This document shows positions 27,525-35,158 of a DNA stretch of 64,000 nt, in pieces. This DNA is from Candidatus Melainabacteria bacterium MEL.A1. GTDB lineage: Bacteria; Cyanobacteriota; Vampirovibrionia; Gastranaerophilales; Gastranaerophilaceae. The stretch spans positions 372,001 to 436,000 of the forward strand of contig CP017245.1 of NCBI GenBank assembly GCA_001765415.1, in the 5' to 3' direction. Position 1 is the first letter of the stretch; every line of letters begins with the position of its first letter. The notes beneath the pieces were generated by a model. It was not told where the DNA came from. It saw nothing but the letters and a program-made list of their open reading frames with translations, and made no database searches. The translations under genes and the position numbers were made by a program.

Positions 27525-28694
27525 TTACACCATTCCATTCTTTTTAGTTAAATTTTGTCTGTAAATACTGTCAGAAACCATCAAAGCCAAGTTTTTGCAA
27601 CTCAAAGCAACATTTGCATCAGGGTTAACGCTTGAAACCGGAACTCCTTTATTAATAGCCGACATCATTGTAAAATAATTGTTCGGAATTTTCCAATAAA
27701 GTTTTTTACCAATAGCTTCTTCCACATCTTCCGCCTTGATTTCGTCATTTTCCATATAACGGTTAATCAAAACCTGAACCTTTTCACTATCTAAGCCCAA
27801 TTTGTCAAACAATTCAAGACAACGTTGACAATTTCTGATAGCAGGCAAATTCACAATCGTAACTAAGAAAATCAAATCCGAATTTTCCAAAGCAGTAATA
27901 GCTTTTGGATCAAAACCAGCAGAAGTATCTACGACAACATATGAAAATGTATCACGCAAAATATTGAACAACCTTGTAATATCTTTTAAGGGAACGTCAT
28001 CAACTTGTTTGAAATACGGAGGATCAGCCAATACATACAAGCTTGTATCTTTATATCTTTCCAAAGTTGATAACAAGAAATCTTCATTAATTTTATCCAA
28101 ATTCTGCAACATGTAAGAAATATTAAAAGACGGTTTCAAGTCCAAAAAAGTAGTTACATCACCAAGTTGAAAATTCAAGTCAATAAGAGCAACATTTTCT
28201 TTGGTAATTTTTGCAAGTTCATACGCCAGATTCGTTGCAATAGATGTTTTTCCCACTCCACCTTTGTTAGAATAAACTGTGATTACACGGCATTTTGATT
28301 TTTTTTGTTTTCCACCTGTCAAATCGTTATACAATTTAGCTAAAACGCCTAAAAATTCAGCTTTTATAACCGGAATTGCAAGAAAATCTGTCGCCCCAAC
28401 CCTCATAGCACGGATAACCAAATCCACATCAGGTTTATCAGAAAGCGCAATTACTCTGCAATCAGGGAACTCCGTCGTTATCTTTGAAACAAAGTTGAGA
28501 GCTTGTTCAGGATAATCTGAAACATCAATAACTACAAGAGAATTTGTTAATTCTTTAATTCCGTTATAAGCTTTTGAATAATCAGATGTAGCCGCCAAAA
28601 ACGAAAATCCGTCAAACTCTTGAAGATATAATTTCAAAAGTTCCGCAGTGCTATCATGTTCAGTTATAACAATTGTTGGAATGCTCTGTTTCAT
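27525..28694 (-). CDS. CpaE/TadZ-like protein: receiver-like domain plus MinD-type ATPase
   Basis: 389 residues from the ATG at 28694 (an upstream in-frame ATG at 28751 lies before the promoter). Residues 1-120 form a response-regulator-like fold with 'VVIDVSDYP' near the phospho-acceptor position. Residues 135-389 are a SIMIBI ATPase with the deviant Walker A 'KGGVGKTS' (144-151), 'IDLNFQLGDV' and 'VVVDTSAGFD'. TadZ/CpaE proteins place Tad pilus machinery at the cell pole. It is paired with a CpaF-like gene, which strengthens the call. Confidence 0.87.
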   Translation of the reverse strand: MKQSIPTIVITEHDSTAELLKLYLQEFDGFSFLAATSDYSKAYNGIKELTNSLVVIDVSDYPEQALNFVSKITTEFPDCRVIALSDKPDVDLVIRAMRVGATDFLAIPVIKAEFLGVLAKLYNDLTGGKQKKSKCRVITVYSNKGGVGKTSIATNLAYELAKITKENVALIDLNFQLGDVTTFLDLKPSFNISYMLQNLDKINEDFLLSTLERYKDTSLYVLADPPYFKQVDDVPLKDITRLFNILRDTFSYVVVDTSAGFDPKAITALENSDLIFLVTIVNLPAIRNCQRCLELFDKLGLDSEKVQVLINRYMENDEIKAEDVEEAIGKKLYWKIPNNYFTMMSAINKGVPVSSVNPDANVALSCKNLALMVSDSIYRQNLTKKNGMV

Positions 28695-28729
28695 ACAAAA
28701 ATTGTAGCATATTTTGCAGAAAGTAGCAA
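28695..28729 (-). promoter_or_regulatory. Promoter of the cpaE-cpaF-like pair
   Basis: Minus strand: TTGCTA, 17 bases including an extended TGC, TACAAT (28706-28701), then six bases to the ATG. No SD. The arrangement predicts a leaderless transcript. Confidence 0.65.
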
Positions 28730-28734
28730 GAAAA

Positions 28735-28762
28735 ATAAAAAAGGTCGGCATAATGCCGACCT
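28735..28762 (-). terminator. Terminator of the pilin-like gene
   Basis: The perfect palindrome AGGTCGGCAT-A-ATGCCGACCT is followed on the minus strand by a T-run. It lies between the pilin-like stop and the cpaE promoter. Confidence 0.92.
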
Positions 28763-28775
28763 GATAGTTTATTAT

Positions 28776-29573
28776 TTATTTTTGTTTCTTAAACCATTTT
28801 GAATTTGCCATATCACCTTTTTTCTTATAAGAACTATCATATTTAGCTTTTATAGCAGCAAATTTATAATCACTAGTAAAGCCTCCTAAATAGAAAAATT
28901 TCAATGTACATTGATAAGAACGCCAACCTTGATCACGTAATGATGGCAAGCAATAATTTCGCATTGTACTTCTCCGCAAAGAATAATTTCTCCATGTTTT
29001 ACAATCTTGGCATTCTTCAAAACTACAAATTGGCACACCAATAGGGCAAAAATACAAAGGACCTATAAAATTAAAACTATTCAATTCAAATTCAGTTATA
29101 CCCGCCATATTAGGTCCCATTCCACAAGTTGTATCCAATCCCCAATAATATGCCGTAGGATAAGAATTGGAACTAGAAGAATTTTGGCGTAAATATATGC
29201 ACGACCCATCTGATAAAACCAAATATAATCTACTATTATAATAATTTTCACTAACAACATTCAAATAATTTTTATAATAAAGATCATAAAAGTCTTTTGG
29301 AGTTTTTGGATTACCCCAATTTGACCAATCACCGTTATCGGCTTCCGATTGTCGTGTAGCTTGCGCAATTACAGTATAAAACTTTTTTAATTTTGCTTCA
29401 GTCTTTTTAGCCTCTAAATTTGGAATAATCATAGAAAGTGTTAACGCAGCGACAACACCAATTATTCCGAGTGTGATAAGAACCTCTGCGAGAGTAAAGG
29501 CGGCAGACTTAAGATTTCCAACACATCCTTCTTTCCCCTCGCCACTTGGGGAGAGGATATTTTTACAAACCAT
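28776..29573 (-). CDS. Type IV pilin-like protein with an unusual leader
   Basis: 265 residues from the first in-frame ATG (29573). The mature part starts at 'AFTLAEVLITLGIIGVV', with Glu at +5 and a long hydrophobic helix; cleavage would be after Ala. The ectodomain has about ten Cys ('CPIGVPICSFEECQDC'). The 23 residues before the signal are Gly/Ser-rich and are encoded by a GC-rich palindromic repeat also found at 8952. No SD precedes this ATG. A promoter, SD and ATG lie 200 bases upstream and reach this frame only if a G10 tract gains one base (see 29574-29773). As read, the gene may be switched off or poorly translated. Confidence 0.75.
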   Translation of the reverse strand: MVCKNILSPSGEGKEGCVGNLKSAAFTLAEVLITLGIIGVVAALTLSMIIPNLEAKKTEAKLKKFYTVIAQATRQSEADNGDWSNWGNPKTPKDFYDLYYKNYLNVVSENYYNSRLYLVLSDGSCIYLRQNSSSSNSYPTAYYWGLDTTCGMGPNMAGITEFELNSFNFIGPLYFCPIGVPICSFEECQDCKTWRNYSLRRSTMRNYCLPSLRDQGWRSYQCTLKFFYLGGFTSDYKFAAIKAKYDSSYKKKGDMANSKWFKKQK

Positions 29574-29605
29574 GCGATACTTCGGACTGTTGTCCTCAGT
29601 ATGAC
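29569..29605 (-). repeat. Copy 2 of the 37-bp dispersed repeat, inside the pilin leader
   Basis: Almost identical to 1355-1393 in inverse orientation. It is open in the pilin frame and supplies the ATG at 29573. Confidence 0.85.
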
Positions 29606-29773
29606 AATTAACCCCTCTCTGAAATTTATAAGTTCGCTTTAGCTCACTAACAAATTTCTTCTCTAACCAAAGAGCGAGATTATCAAATACCCCAACTTGC
29701 CATAAACCCTGATTATGAGAGGTTATGCGACCATTGCCCCCCCCCCGACGAGCTTAAATAAATTCTTTTCCAT
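29574..29773 (-). other. Upstream start segment of the pilin-like gene, out of frame through a G10 tract
   Basis: GAGAGGA precedes an ATG at 29773 that encodes MEKNLFKLV, then a run of ten G (plus-strand C10 at 29737-29746), then a TAA after only 16 codons. With eleven G (or eight) the frame has no stop all the way to the pilin ATG at 29573, 200 bases downstream. That would create a leader of about 100 residues. This is the classic layout of a slipped-strand, phase-variable gene. A sequencing or assembly error in the homopolymer would look the same. Confidence 0.7.
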
Positions 29774-29807
29774 AAAAAATTCCTCTCTGTTCTTTGTCAA
29801 CATATCC

Positions 29808-29836
29808 ATTTTAACAAATTTTTTATTGTTTTTCAA
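29808..29836 (-). promoter_or_regulatory. Promoter of the pilin-like gene
   Basis: Minus strand: TTGAAA (29836-29831), a 17-base spacer, TAAAAT (29813-29808). It lies 35 bases before the ATG at 29773 and supports that upstream start. Confidence 0.7.
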
Positions 29837-29850
29837 GAGGGTATCCAAAT

Positions 29851-29897
29851 TCTTCCCTATTTGTCATAGGGAAGATGCCTGAAAGGCAGATGGGTGA
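29851..29897. repeat. REP-like palindrome (TTCCCTA...TAGGGAAG...GATGGGTG)
   Basis: A stem of TTCCCTAT/ATAGGGAA is followed by a GATGGGTG tail, as at 6444, 47065 and 58217. The rest of 29774-30212 holds the pilin promoter and the 6S-like RNA; no further gene is seen. Confidence 0.65.
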
Positions 29898-29978
29898 AAG
29901 CTTATAATATAAAATCCCCTACGTGATAGCACCCTCCTAAATCCTACACACAAGAGATGACTTTATCCTCTATTGCAT

Positions 29979-30159
29979 AAAAAAAGCCCTGCACAGATGT
30001 GATTTTGTTACCTGCGTGGTCTCGCAGGTGGGTGAACGCCCCGGATTATCCGTTTCCCGCTGGCGATTTTTCAATCGGCGGGTCTACTTCACATCCTGTC
30101 GGAGTCAATTCTCCCTTTTATAATAAATGTAGGAACAAAATGAGCATCCATACAGAGCT
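29979..30159 (-). ncRNA. 6S-like structured RNA (~181 nt)
   Basis: A 17-base-spaced promoter predicts a start at about 30159, and the RNA ends in a T7 run at 29985-29979. Its first 15 bases (30159-30145) pair without a gap with its last 15 (29999-29985), allowing G-U pairs. That leaves a 6S-like closing stem. Inside lie a CCCGC-CGATT hairpin and an ACCTGCG/CGCAGGT hairpin. The interior is far more GC-rich than its surroundings, which points to a folded RNA. Size, single-gene promoter and end-to-end stem fit 6S RNA, which binds RNA polymerase in stationary phase. I could not match a conserved 6S sequence, so the class is inferred. SRP RNA, tmRNA and RNase P signatures are absent. Confidence 0.62.
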
Positions 30160-30165
30160 AATTCC

Positions 30166-30194
30166 ATTATAACATATTATTTTGACAATTTCAA
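30166..30194 (-). promoter_or_regulatory. Promoter of the 6S-like RNA
   Basis: Minus strand: TTGAAA (30194-30189), a 17-base spacer, TATAAT (30171-30166). Confidence 0.78.
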
Positions 30195-30212
30195 CATTTT
30201 CAAAATATCAAA

Positions 30213-30905
30213 CTATTTTCCAAAAATTTGCGCGCCGACATAAATTCCAACAAACATTGACAAAAACATCACCATAAACGTATTTACAATTACTAAACTT
30301 GGCGCATCTTTATAAAAAATATTCAATCCAACTGCCAACAATCCAACAACCAAAGCTGTCAAAGTAAACGGCAATGTACTTTTTTTGTTCTTAACAATCT
30401 TTACATTATGACAAAGTTTGTCAGTAGAATACTCATCAACATTAGATAAATTCATAGCTTTATCAAAAGCTTCCTGTGAAATCTGTCCGTTTTCTAACAA
30501 TTTTTGACATGCCTTTTCATAAGCCTTTCTTGTCTGAAATTCAACAAGGGTAAGCATCTGATCTTGAGTAAGTCTACTAAATTCACTTTCTTTCCCCATC
30601 TCAAATGCAACATAAGCAACTTTTTGCAAAATACTTTCATGGTACATCTTTGGAATATCCGAACGCAACAAGTCAACATATTTATGGAAAGTCCATTCAG
30701 AAATCACCTGAGTTAAAGCCCTTGCAGTATCTGCATCTTCGATTGTGTCATCATTTGAAAAAGCCTCTCCGGCAATGTATGTAAAATCATAAATTCTATC
30801 TAAAAATTCTTTTTTATGTTCAGAAGCAATATCTTCCGGCATAACCTGTTCTGCCTGCTTTTTTAAATCCTTTGCAAAACCTTTAAAATCAAATGTTGCT
30901 GTCAT
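30213..30905 (-). CDS. Unknown protein with two C-terminal membrane segments
   Basis: 230 residues from the ATG at 30905, which has GGAGGG seven bases upstream; an ATG at 30923 is less likely. The first 165 residues are helical and charged, without a signal peptide. Two hydrophobic helices follow (about 172-195 and 203-226). The product is therefore probably a tail-anchored-like inner membrane protein with a cytoplasmic domain. TATAAT lies just upstream. No family is recognised, and the neighbours give no clue. Confidence 0.7.
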   Translation of the reverse strand: MTATFDFKGFAKDLKKQAEQVMPEDIASEHKKEFLDRIYDFTYIAGEAFSNDDTIEDADTARALTQVISEWTFHKYVDLLRSDIPKMYHESILQKVAYVAFEMGKESEFSRLTQDQMLTLVEFQTRKAYEKACQKLLENGQISQEAFDKAMNLSNVDEYSTDKLCHNVKIVKNKKSTLPFTLTALVVGLLAVGLNIFYKDAPSLVIVNTFMVMFLSMFVGIYVGAQIFGK

Positions 30906-31099
30906 AAAACCCTCCGAGAGCATTATACCATGCTTTTAAATTTCGGGCAAATTGATGTTTTACGGAATAGAACATTAGCTTTCTTCACAAGACAACAACC
31001 AATCCTTCCACTGCGTGCGCCCACTTTCTTTTCAAGGAAGGTTTTGCACCACTCACCATTCACTAAACGCCCTATAGCCTTATCGCCTTATTGCCACCT

Positions 31100-31137
31100 C
31101 TGATACCGACTTTGCATCTTTACATCTAAGCATCTAA
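31100..31137. repeat. 39-bp repeat shared with 6295-6333
   Basis: The 'gatgcaaagata' and 'ctgata' text is the reverse complement of the copy at 6295, with a few changes. The spacer 30906-31145 shows no gene. Confidence 0.7.
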
Positions 31138-31145
31138 AAAAAAAA

Positions 31146-33317
31146 CTAATTCATCTTCAAAGTCTGCAACGCTAATTTTTCTGCGCCTTCGGCTCTGCGC
31201 AATGCTGCATCTGCAGCGGACAAATCTTCATTTGATTGAACTTGAACTCCAACCGGAGATGGAATATACGTTCTAACTGGTTCTGTTTGCTTTTTGTCGT
31301 CTTTTTTATCAACATTTGTTGTTGTGGTTGTAGTCGTAGTTGTTTTTGTTGTATTATTTTGTCCGTTCTTATATTTATCCAACAAATTTGACTGTGTGTT
31401 TGTTGTATTTTGAGTCGTTTGTTGAGTAACTGTTTGAGTTTGCGGAGTTTGTTTTAATTGATTAGATTGTTGCAATTGCTGAGGAGGTAAAGGTTGAGAT
31501 TTCATATCTTTTGCCTTTTCTTCTTCTTTTCCTTCATCCAAAACTGAATGTTTTGGTTTGCCAAAAATCAAGTGTGAACCTTTTACAGCAATCTTGTTAA
31601 ACATCGGCAATAGAACGATCATACCAAGAATTGCCCTCATCGGATAACCTGCCATTTGTTTTACGCCGAATTTCGGATGACGGAACAAATCTTTAATTTT
31701 GCCCCAAATACCTTCTCTAACAATTGCCTTGTTATCATAAGGCCTAATTTGTTCCAAACCTACAGTAACAATTCTGCCTACTCGTTTAAACAATTTAGTA
31801 ATCGGATTTTTTACTCCGGCATTACGCATTTCTTTCAAGTTTTTAACAGAGTCTTTCCAAGCCTTTTTATCCGCAAATCCGCCTGCCATAGCTTTTTGGT
31901 TATGAGCATTTAACGCTTGTCTGTAAGCTTCAACACCTTTTTTATCCATACCGGCATATTGTAAACCACCAATACTGTGCATCAATTTTAATGCAAATGG
32001 CATACAAACGAAGAATGATACCATTTCAGTAAAACGTTCTGCAAAAGATTTCGTTTTTTCAGAGAAACCACCTTCAGCCTTAGCAGATTTATAAATTACA
32101 TCAGCCAAATAACCTGCCTGCATAATAGCAATAAGTTTTCCGCCTGCAACCCTGTTAGTTACACCTTCCAACAACATATTGTTATATTTGGCAAGGAATT
32201 TTCCTAACAAAGTTTTCGGAAGTTTCTTATCCAAACCTGTCTTTTTCAAAACTTGAGCTAATTCTGGATTTTCCTTTAAATTAATATTACCCAATTCTGA
32301 AGCTAATTTGTTTGCTGTTTCAGATGCGTAAACCTCACGCCCAATTACTCTTGTTTTAACCTTACCTAATTGATTGTGATTTGTTCCCCAAATTCTTGCA
32401 AACATATTTCTATTTGCATCATGAGTAGCTTCCAAAATTCGAGGTAAATTATCTTGAGAATGTTTCGCAATCTTTTCCATTTCTGCGAAATCTCTATAGC
32501 CCCATTCAAAAGCTTTCATATCTTTTAATTTAGCTAGTTTCGCTTTATCATCAAGTGCCTTAAATGCGTTCAATTCAGAATTAATTTGAGCTGAAGAAAG
32601 AGTTTTTCTTGAATTTCTCAAAATTGTTTCAACCTCAGCCTCTTGTAAAATTTTAGCTTTTTCTTCTGCAGTTGCAGCTTTTTCTATTAATGATTTGAAT
32701 TTTTTAATATCAGCTTCTTTAGCACCATAGCAATCCAAATCTTCAACATATTTTAAAGGACTTACAAATTTTTCACCATGTTGAGGATAATCAAAAATCT
32801 GCATACCCCACATCCCGTTTGCCTGACCTTTAACCATATCTAATTCAGGTTTTGAAGGAGTATAAGCAAATGCTCTGGTTATAGCAAATCTATCAATCAA
32901 ATTGTTTTTCAAGAAAGATTTAAAACTTTTAAATCCACTATTAATTCCTTGTCCGACACTAGATTTCCCAAACTTGCTGCCTTTTACATAATTTGTTACA
33001 TCGTCACCAAATTGACCAACTTTATGGTGCAATGTATCCTCGTAATTACCACGAGATTTTTTTGCATAATAATCCATTGCTTGAGTAGCTACCGCCCAAG
33101 CCGGAACTCCAATTGCCGCAGTATAAAGCATACCTTTTGGGTCATCAGTCGTTTCGGAAACCCTATTTGCAACATAACTGTCTTGAATATTTTGTTTCAA
33201 CAACTCAGGATTAGCCGCCTGCATAGCCTGTTGCTGCTGACTGTTCTGGCTCTGCGTTTGCGACATTGCTTGAAATTGAGGTATTTGTTGGTTTTTATAA
33301 ATGTTATTGTCAAGCAT
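31146..33317 (-). CDS. Large 723-residue protein of unknown function
   Basis: A Gln-rich N-terminus (1-45) and a hydrophobic 'LYTAAIGVPAWAVATQ' stretch (about 64-79) come first. A long basic helical region follows. Two membrane-type segments lie at about 430-455 and 555-580. A Gln/Thr-rich low-complexity tail contains a run of about nine Thr near residue 660. The tail ends with a helical 'AADAALRRAEGAEKLAL' segment. No enzymatic motif is seen. In layout it is a bigger relative of the 25148 gene. AGGATAATT precedes the ATG. A TGTTACA box (minus strand 33401-33395) lies 78 bases upstream. Confidence 0.7.
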   Translation of the reverse strand: MLDNNIYKNQQIPQFQAMSQTQSQNSQQQQAMQAANPELLKQNIQDSYVANRVSETTDDPKGMLYTAAIGVPAWAVATQAMDYYAKKSRGNYEDTLHHKVGQFGDDVTNYVKGSKFGKSSVGQGINSGFKSFKSFLKNNLIDRFAITRAFAYTPSKPELDMVKGQANGMWGMQIFDYPQHGEKFVSPLKYVEDLDCYGAKEADIKKFKSLIEKAATAEEKAKILQEAEVETILRNSRKTLSSAQINSELNAFKALDDKAKLAKLKDMKAFEWGYRDFAEMEKIAKHSQDNLPRILEATHDANRNMFARIWGTNHNQLGKVKTRVIGREVYASETANKLASELGNINLKENPELAQVLKKTGLDKKLPKTLLGKFLAKYNNMLLEGVTNRVAGGKLIAIMQAGYLADVIYKSAKAEGGFSEKTKSFAERFTEMVSFFVCMPFALKLMHSIGGLQYAGMDKKGVEAYRQALNAHNQKAMAGGFADKKAWKDSVKNLKEMRNAGVKNPITKLFKRVGRIVTVGLEQIRPYDNKAIVREGIWGKIKDLFRHPKFGVKQMAGYPMRAILGMIVLLPMFNKIAVKGSHLIFGKPKHSVLDEGKEEEKAKDMKSQPLPPQQLQQSNQLKQTPQTQTVTQQTTQNTTNTQSNLLDKYKNGQNNTTKTTTTTTTTTNVDKKDDKKQTEPVRTYIPSPVGVQVQSNEDLSAADAALRRAEGAEKLALQTLKMN

Positions 33318-33485
33318 AATTATCCTATTCCCCTATATAATTATAAAAACAAAAACTCTTTAATTATTGCTTTTAAAAAACATTTGTAAAGAAATGTAAC
33401 AAACTAACCCTTTTGTGAAATTCGACAAGTTGTATATACTTTATATATACACAAGCACTTAATAAGAAGAATGAGAGGCAAATAA

Positions 33486-33650
33486 ATGGCAGTAGCAAAT
33501 TTAAAGAAAATTGATGACAAGCTTAAAAACATTTATGAAAATCAAGTTACAGTCAACAATAATCAGCCATTTGAGGATCGTTCAGAATTGCTGTTTGCAC
33601 AAATGAATTTTATTGCAATGGCAAATAAACAAGCTTTACATTTAATCTAA
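33486..33650 (+). CDS. 54-residue small protein of unknown function
   Basis: ATG with GAGAGG seven bases upstream, a full 54-codon frame ending TAA, and a clean terminator 40 bases on. Begins MAVANLKKIDDKLKN and includes an Asn-rich 'VNNNQPFED' stretch; helical, soluble, no Cys. It resembles other short Asn-rich lineage proteins in this window but has no recognised family. SD, codon pattern and terminator make it likely real. Confidence 0.6.
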   Translation: MAVANLKKIDDKLKNIYENQVTVNNNQPFEDRSELLFAQMNFIAMANKQALHLI

Positions 33651-33688
33651 CATTTTAACTCCAATTAATTTTTCCCCTACAAATTTTT

Positions 33689-33718
33689 ACCTGATTTCAT
33701 CCCGAAATCAGGTTTTTC
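33689..33718 (+). terminator. Terminator of the 54-residue gene
   Basis: ACCTGATTTC pairs with GAAATCAGGT around ATCCC, followed by T5. Confidence 0.93.
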
Positions 33719-33730
33719 TTATACTACGTA

Positions 33731-33855
33731 CGTAGCCCTCTGCGACAATTATTAGTCCATACTTAATACATCGGTGTAGAGTTTTACGTATGTAGCCCTC
33801 TGTGACAATTATTAGTCCATACCTCATACATCGATGTAGTGTTTACGTATGTAGC
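33731..33855. repeat. Two tandem copies of the ~60-bp repeat, inverted relative to 12070
   Basis: Units of 60 and 59 bases begin 'gccctctg(c/t)gacaattatt' and contain 'agtccatac'. The spacer 33719-33966 holds these, the 37-bp repeat and no gene. Confidence 0.85.
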
Positions 33856-33913
33856 CACTTTTTGTCATATTGAGCGTAAGCGAAAGATCACAGTATTGGT
33901 AAAATATTACAAA

Positions 33914-33949
33914 CACTGCGATAATTAGGGCTGTTGTCCTTAGTATGAC
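33914..33949 (-). repeat. Diverged copy 3 of the 37-bp dispersed repeat
   Basis: On the minus strand it reads GTCATACTAAGGACAACAG, then differs from copies 1 and 2 at several bases. Confidence 0.75.
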
Positions 33950-33966
33950 AATATTTTTTTATTTTC

Positions 33967-33981
33967 TGCTATAATACACCT
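33967..33981 (+). promoter_or_regulatory. Extended -10 promoter ending six bases before the nadD ATG
   Basis: TGC-TATAAT (33967-33975), six bases, ATG at 33982. There is no SD and no strong -35 box. Confidence 0.65.
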
Positions 33982-34569
33982 ATGAAATTATGTATTTTTT
34001 CAGGGACATTCAATCCAATTCATAAAGCTCATTTGAAAATGGCAGAATATGTTTTATCTCATTACGGATTTGACAAAATCATTTTTATTCCTGCATACAA
34101 GCCACCACACAAGGATTACGACACAAATATGTGCCAACATCGCTTTAATATGGTTAAGCTTGCAATAAAAAATAATCCGCATTTTGAAATTTCTGACATT
34201 GAATACAAAAGTGAAGGTAAATCATATTCTTACCTAACCGCTTTAAAACTCTATGAACAGTACAATGTTGATGAAAAAATACATTTTATTATCGGAACTG
34301 ATGCCTTTGAAAAAATTGAAAGCTGGTATGAAACCGATAAATTCAAAAAAATTGTTGATTTTATTGTATTTATAAGAGAAAATGAAACTGTAAATTTGGA
34401 TTTCCTTAAAGAAAAAGGGTATAATTTTGAATTTACACAAATGCCGTTTATCGACATCTCATCAACTGAATTGAGAAATAGAATAGAGCAAGGTTTACCC
34501 ATTAACGACCTTGTAACAAAAGAAGTAGAGGAGTACATTTATAAAAATGGATTATACAAAAATTCTTGA
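33982..34569 (+). CDS. nadD: Nicotinate-nucleotide adenylyltransferase
   Basis: 195 residues. NadD joins nicotinate mononucleotide and ATP to give deamido-NAD. 'IFSGTFNPIHKAHLKM' carries the nucleotidyltransferase (H/T)xGH-like site, and 'ISSTELRNRI' is the second ATP motif; both are in the normal places. The ATG lies six bases after an extended -10 box, so the mRNA may be leaderless. The stop overlaps the yqeK start by 23 bases; nadD-yqeK is a common pair. Confidence 0.94.
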   Translation: MKLCIFSGTFNPIHKAHLKMAEYVLSHYGFDKIIFIPAYKPPHKDYDTNMCQHRFNMVKLAIKNNPHFEISDIEYKSEGKSYSYLTALKLYEQYNVDEKIHFIIGTDAFEKIESWYETDKFKKIVDFIVFIRENETVNLDFLKEKGYNFEFTQMPFIDISSTELRNRIEQGLPINDLVTKEVEEYIYKNGLYKNS

Positions 34570-35122
34570 ATGGCTTAAAAATAATTTGAATGAAAAAAGA
34601 TATATCCACACACTCGGAACAGCAGATTGTGCAAAAGAATTAGCCAAACAATTCAAACTCAATCAAGACAAAGCTTATTTAGCCGGACTTTTGCACGATT
34701 GCGCAAAATGTTTTCCAAACGAAAAATTACTGGACATTATTCACAAACATCTTGATGTTGAAGAATGCGAAATGCTTAATTACAAAACATTGCACGCACC
34801 AGTTAGTGCTTACATTGCTGAAACAGAATTTAAGATTACCGACAAAGAAATACTATCTGCAATCAGATGGCACACATTGGGTAAACTTGATATGACTGAT
34901 TTTGAAAAAATTGTATTTATTGCAGACAAAATTGAGCCAAATACTCGAGATGAAGAATATTCCGCAAAAATTAGAGATTTATTAAGCGAAGAAAACGGTT
35001 TAAACAAAGCATTATTAAAATGCTACAAGGAAACAATCAAAAGTTTAGTCAAAAGAGATTTGAAAATTTGCCTTTTAACAATTAAAATCTACAATAAACT
35101 TCAAGATTTGGTTCAAAATTAG
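34547..35122 (+). CDS. yqeK: YqeK-type HD-domain phosphohydrolase
   Basis: 191 residues. The HD-domain metal residues are in 'RYIHTLGTA', 'AGLLHDCAK', 'HAPVSAY' and 'DKIEPN'. YqeK proteins hydrolyse diadenosine tetraphosphate symmetrically. It overlaps nadD by 23 bases, so translation is coupled. In many bacteria rsfS follows; here a HerA-like gene does. Confidence 0.9.
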   Translation: MDYTKILEWLKNNLNEKRYIHTLGTADCAKELAKQFKLNQDKAYLAGLLHDCAKCFPNEKLLDIIHKHLDVEECEMLNYKTLHAPVSAYIAETEFKITDKEILSAIRWHTLGKLDMTDFEKIVFIADKIEPNTRDEEYSAKIRDLLSEENGLNKALLKCYKETIKSLVKRDLKICLLTIKIYNKLQDLVQN

Positions 35123-35158
35123 CATGTTCATGATAAAATGTATCCAAAGAGAGGAAGT

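Noticed and set aside
29979..30159. A riboswitch or T-box controlling the pilin-like gene downstream
   Set aside because: The RNA ends in its own T-run and a separate promoter for the pilin lies between, so it is not the pilin leader. No consensus of cobalamin, c-di-GMP, THF or T-box elements was found.
31340..31380. A second phase-variable repeat in the Thr-rich tail of the 723-residue protein
   Set aside because: The codons vary (ACT, ACA, ACG), so it is not a pure simple-sequence repeat and slippage is unlikely.
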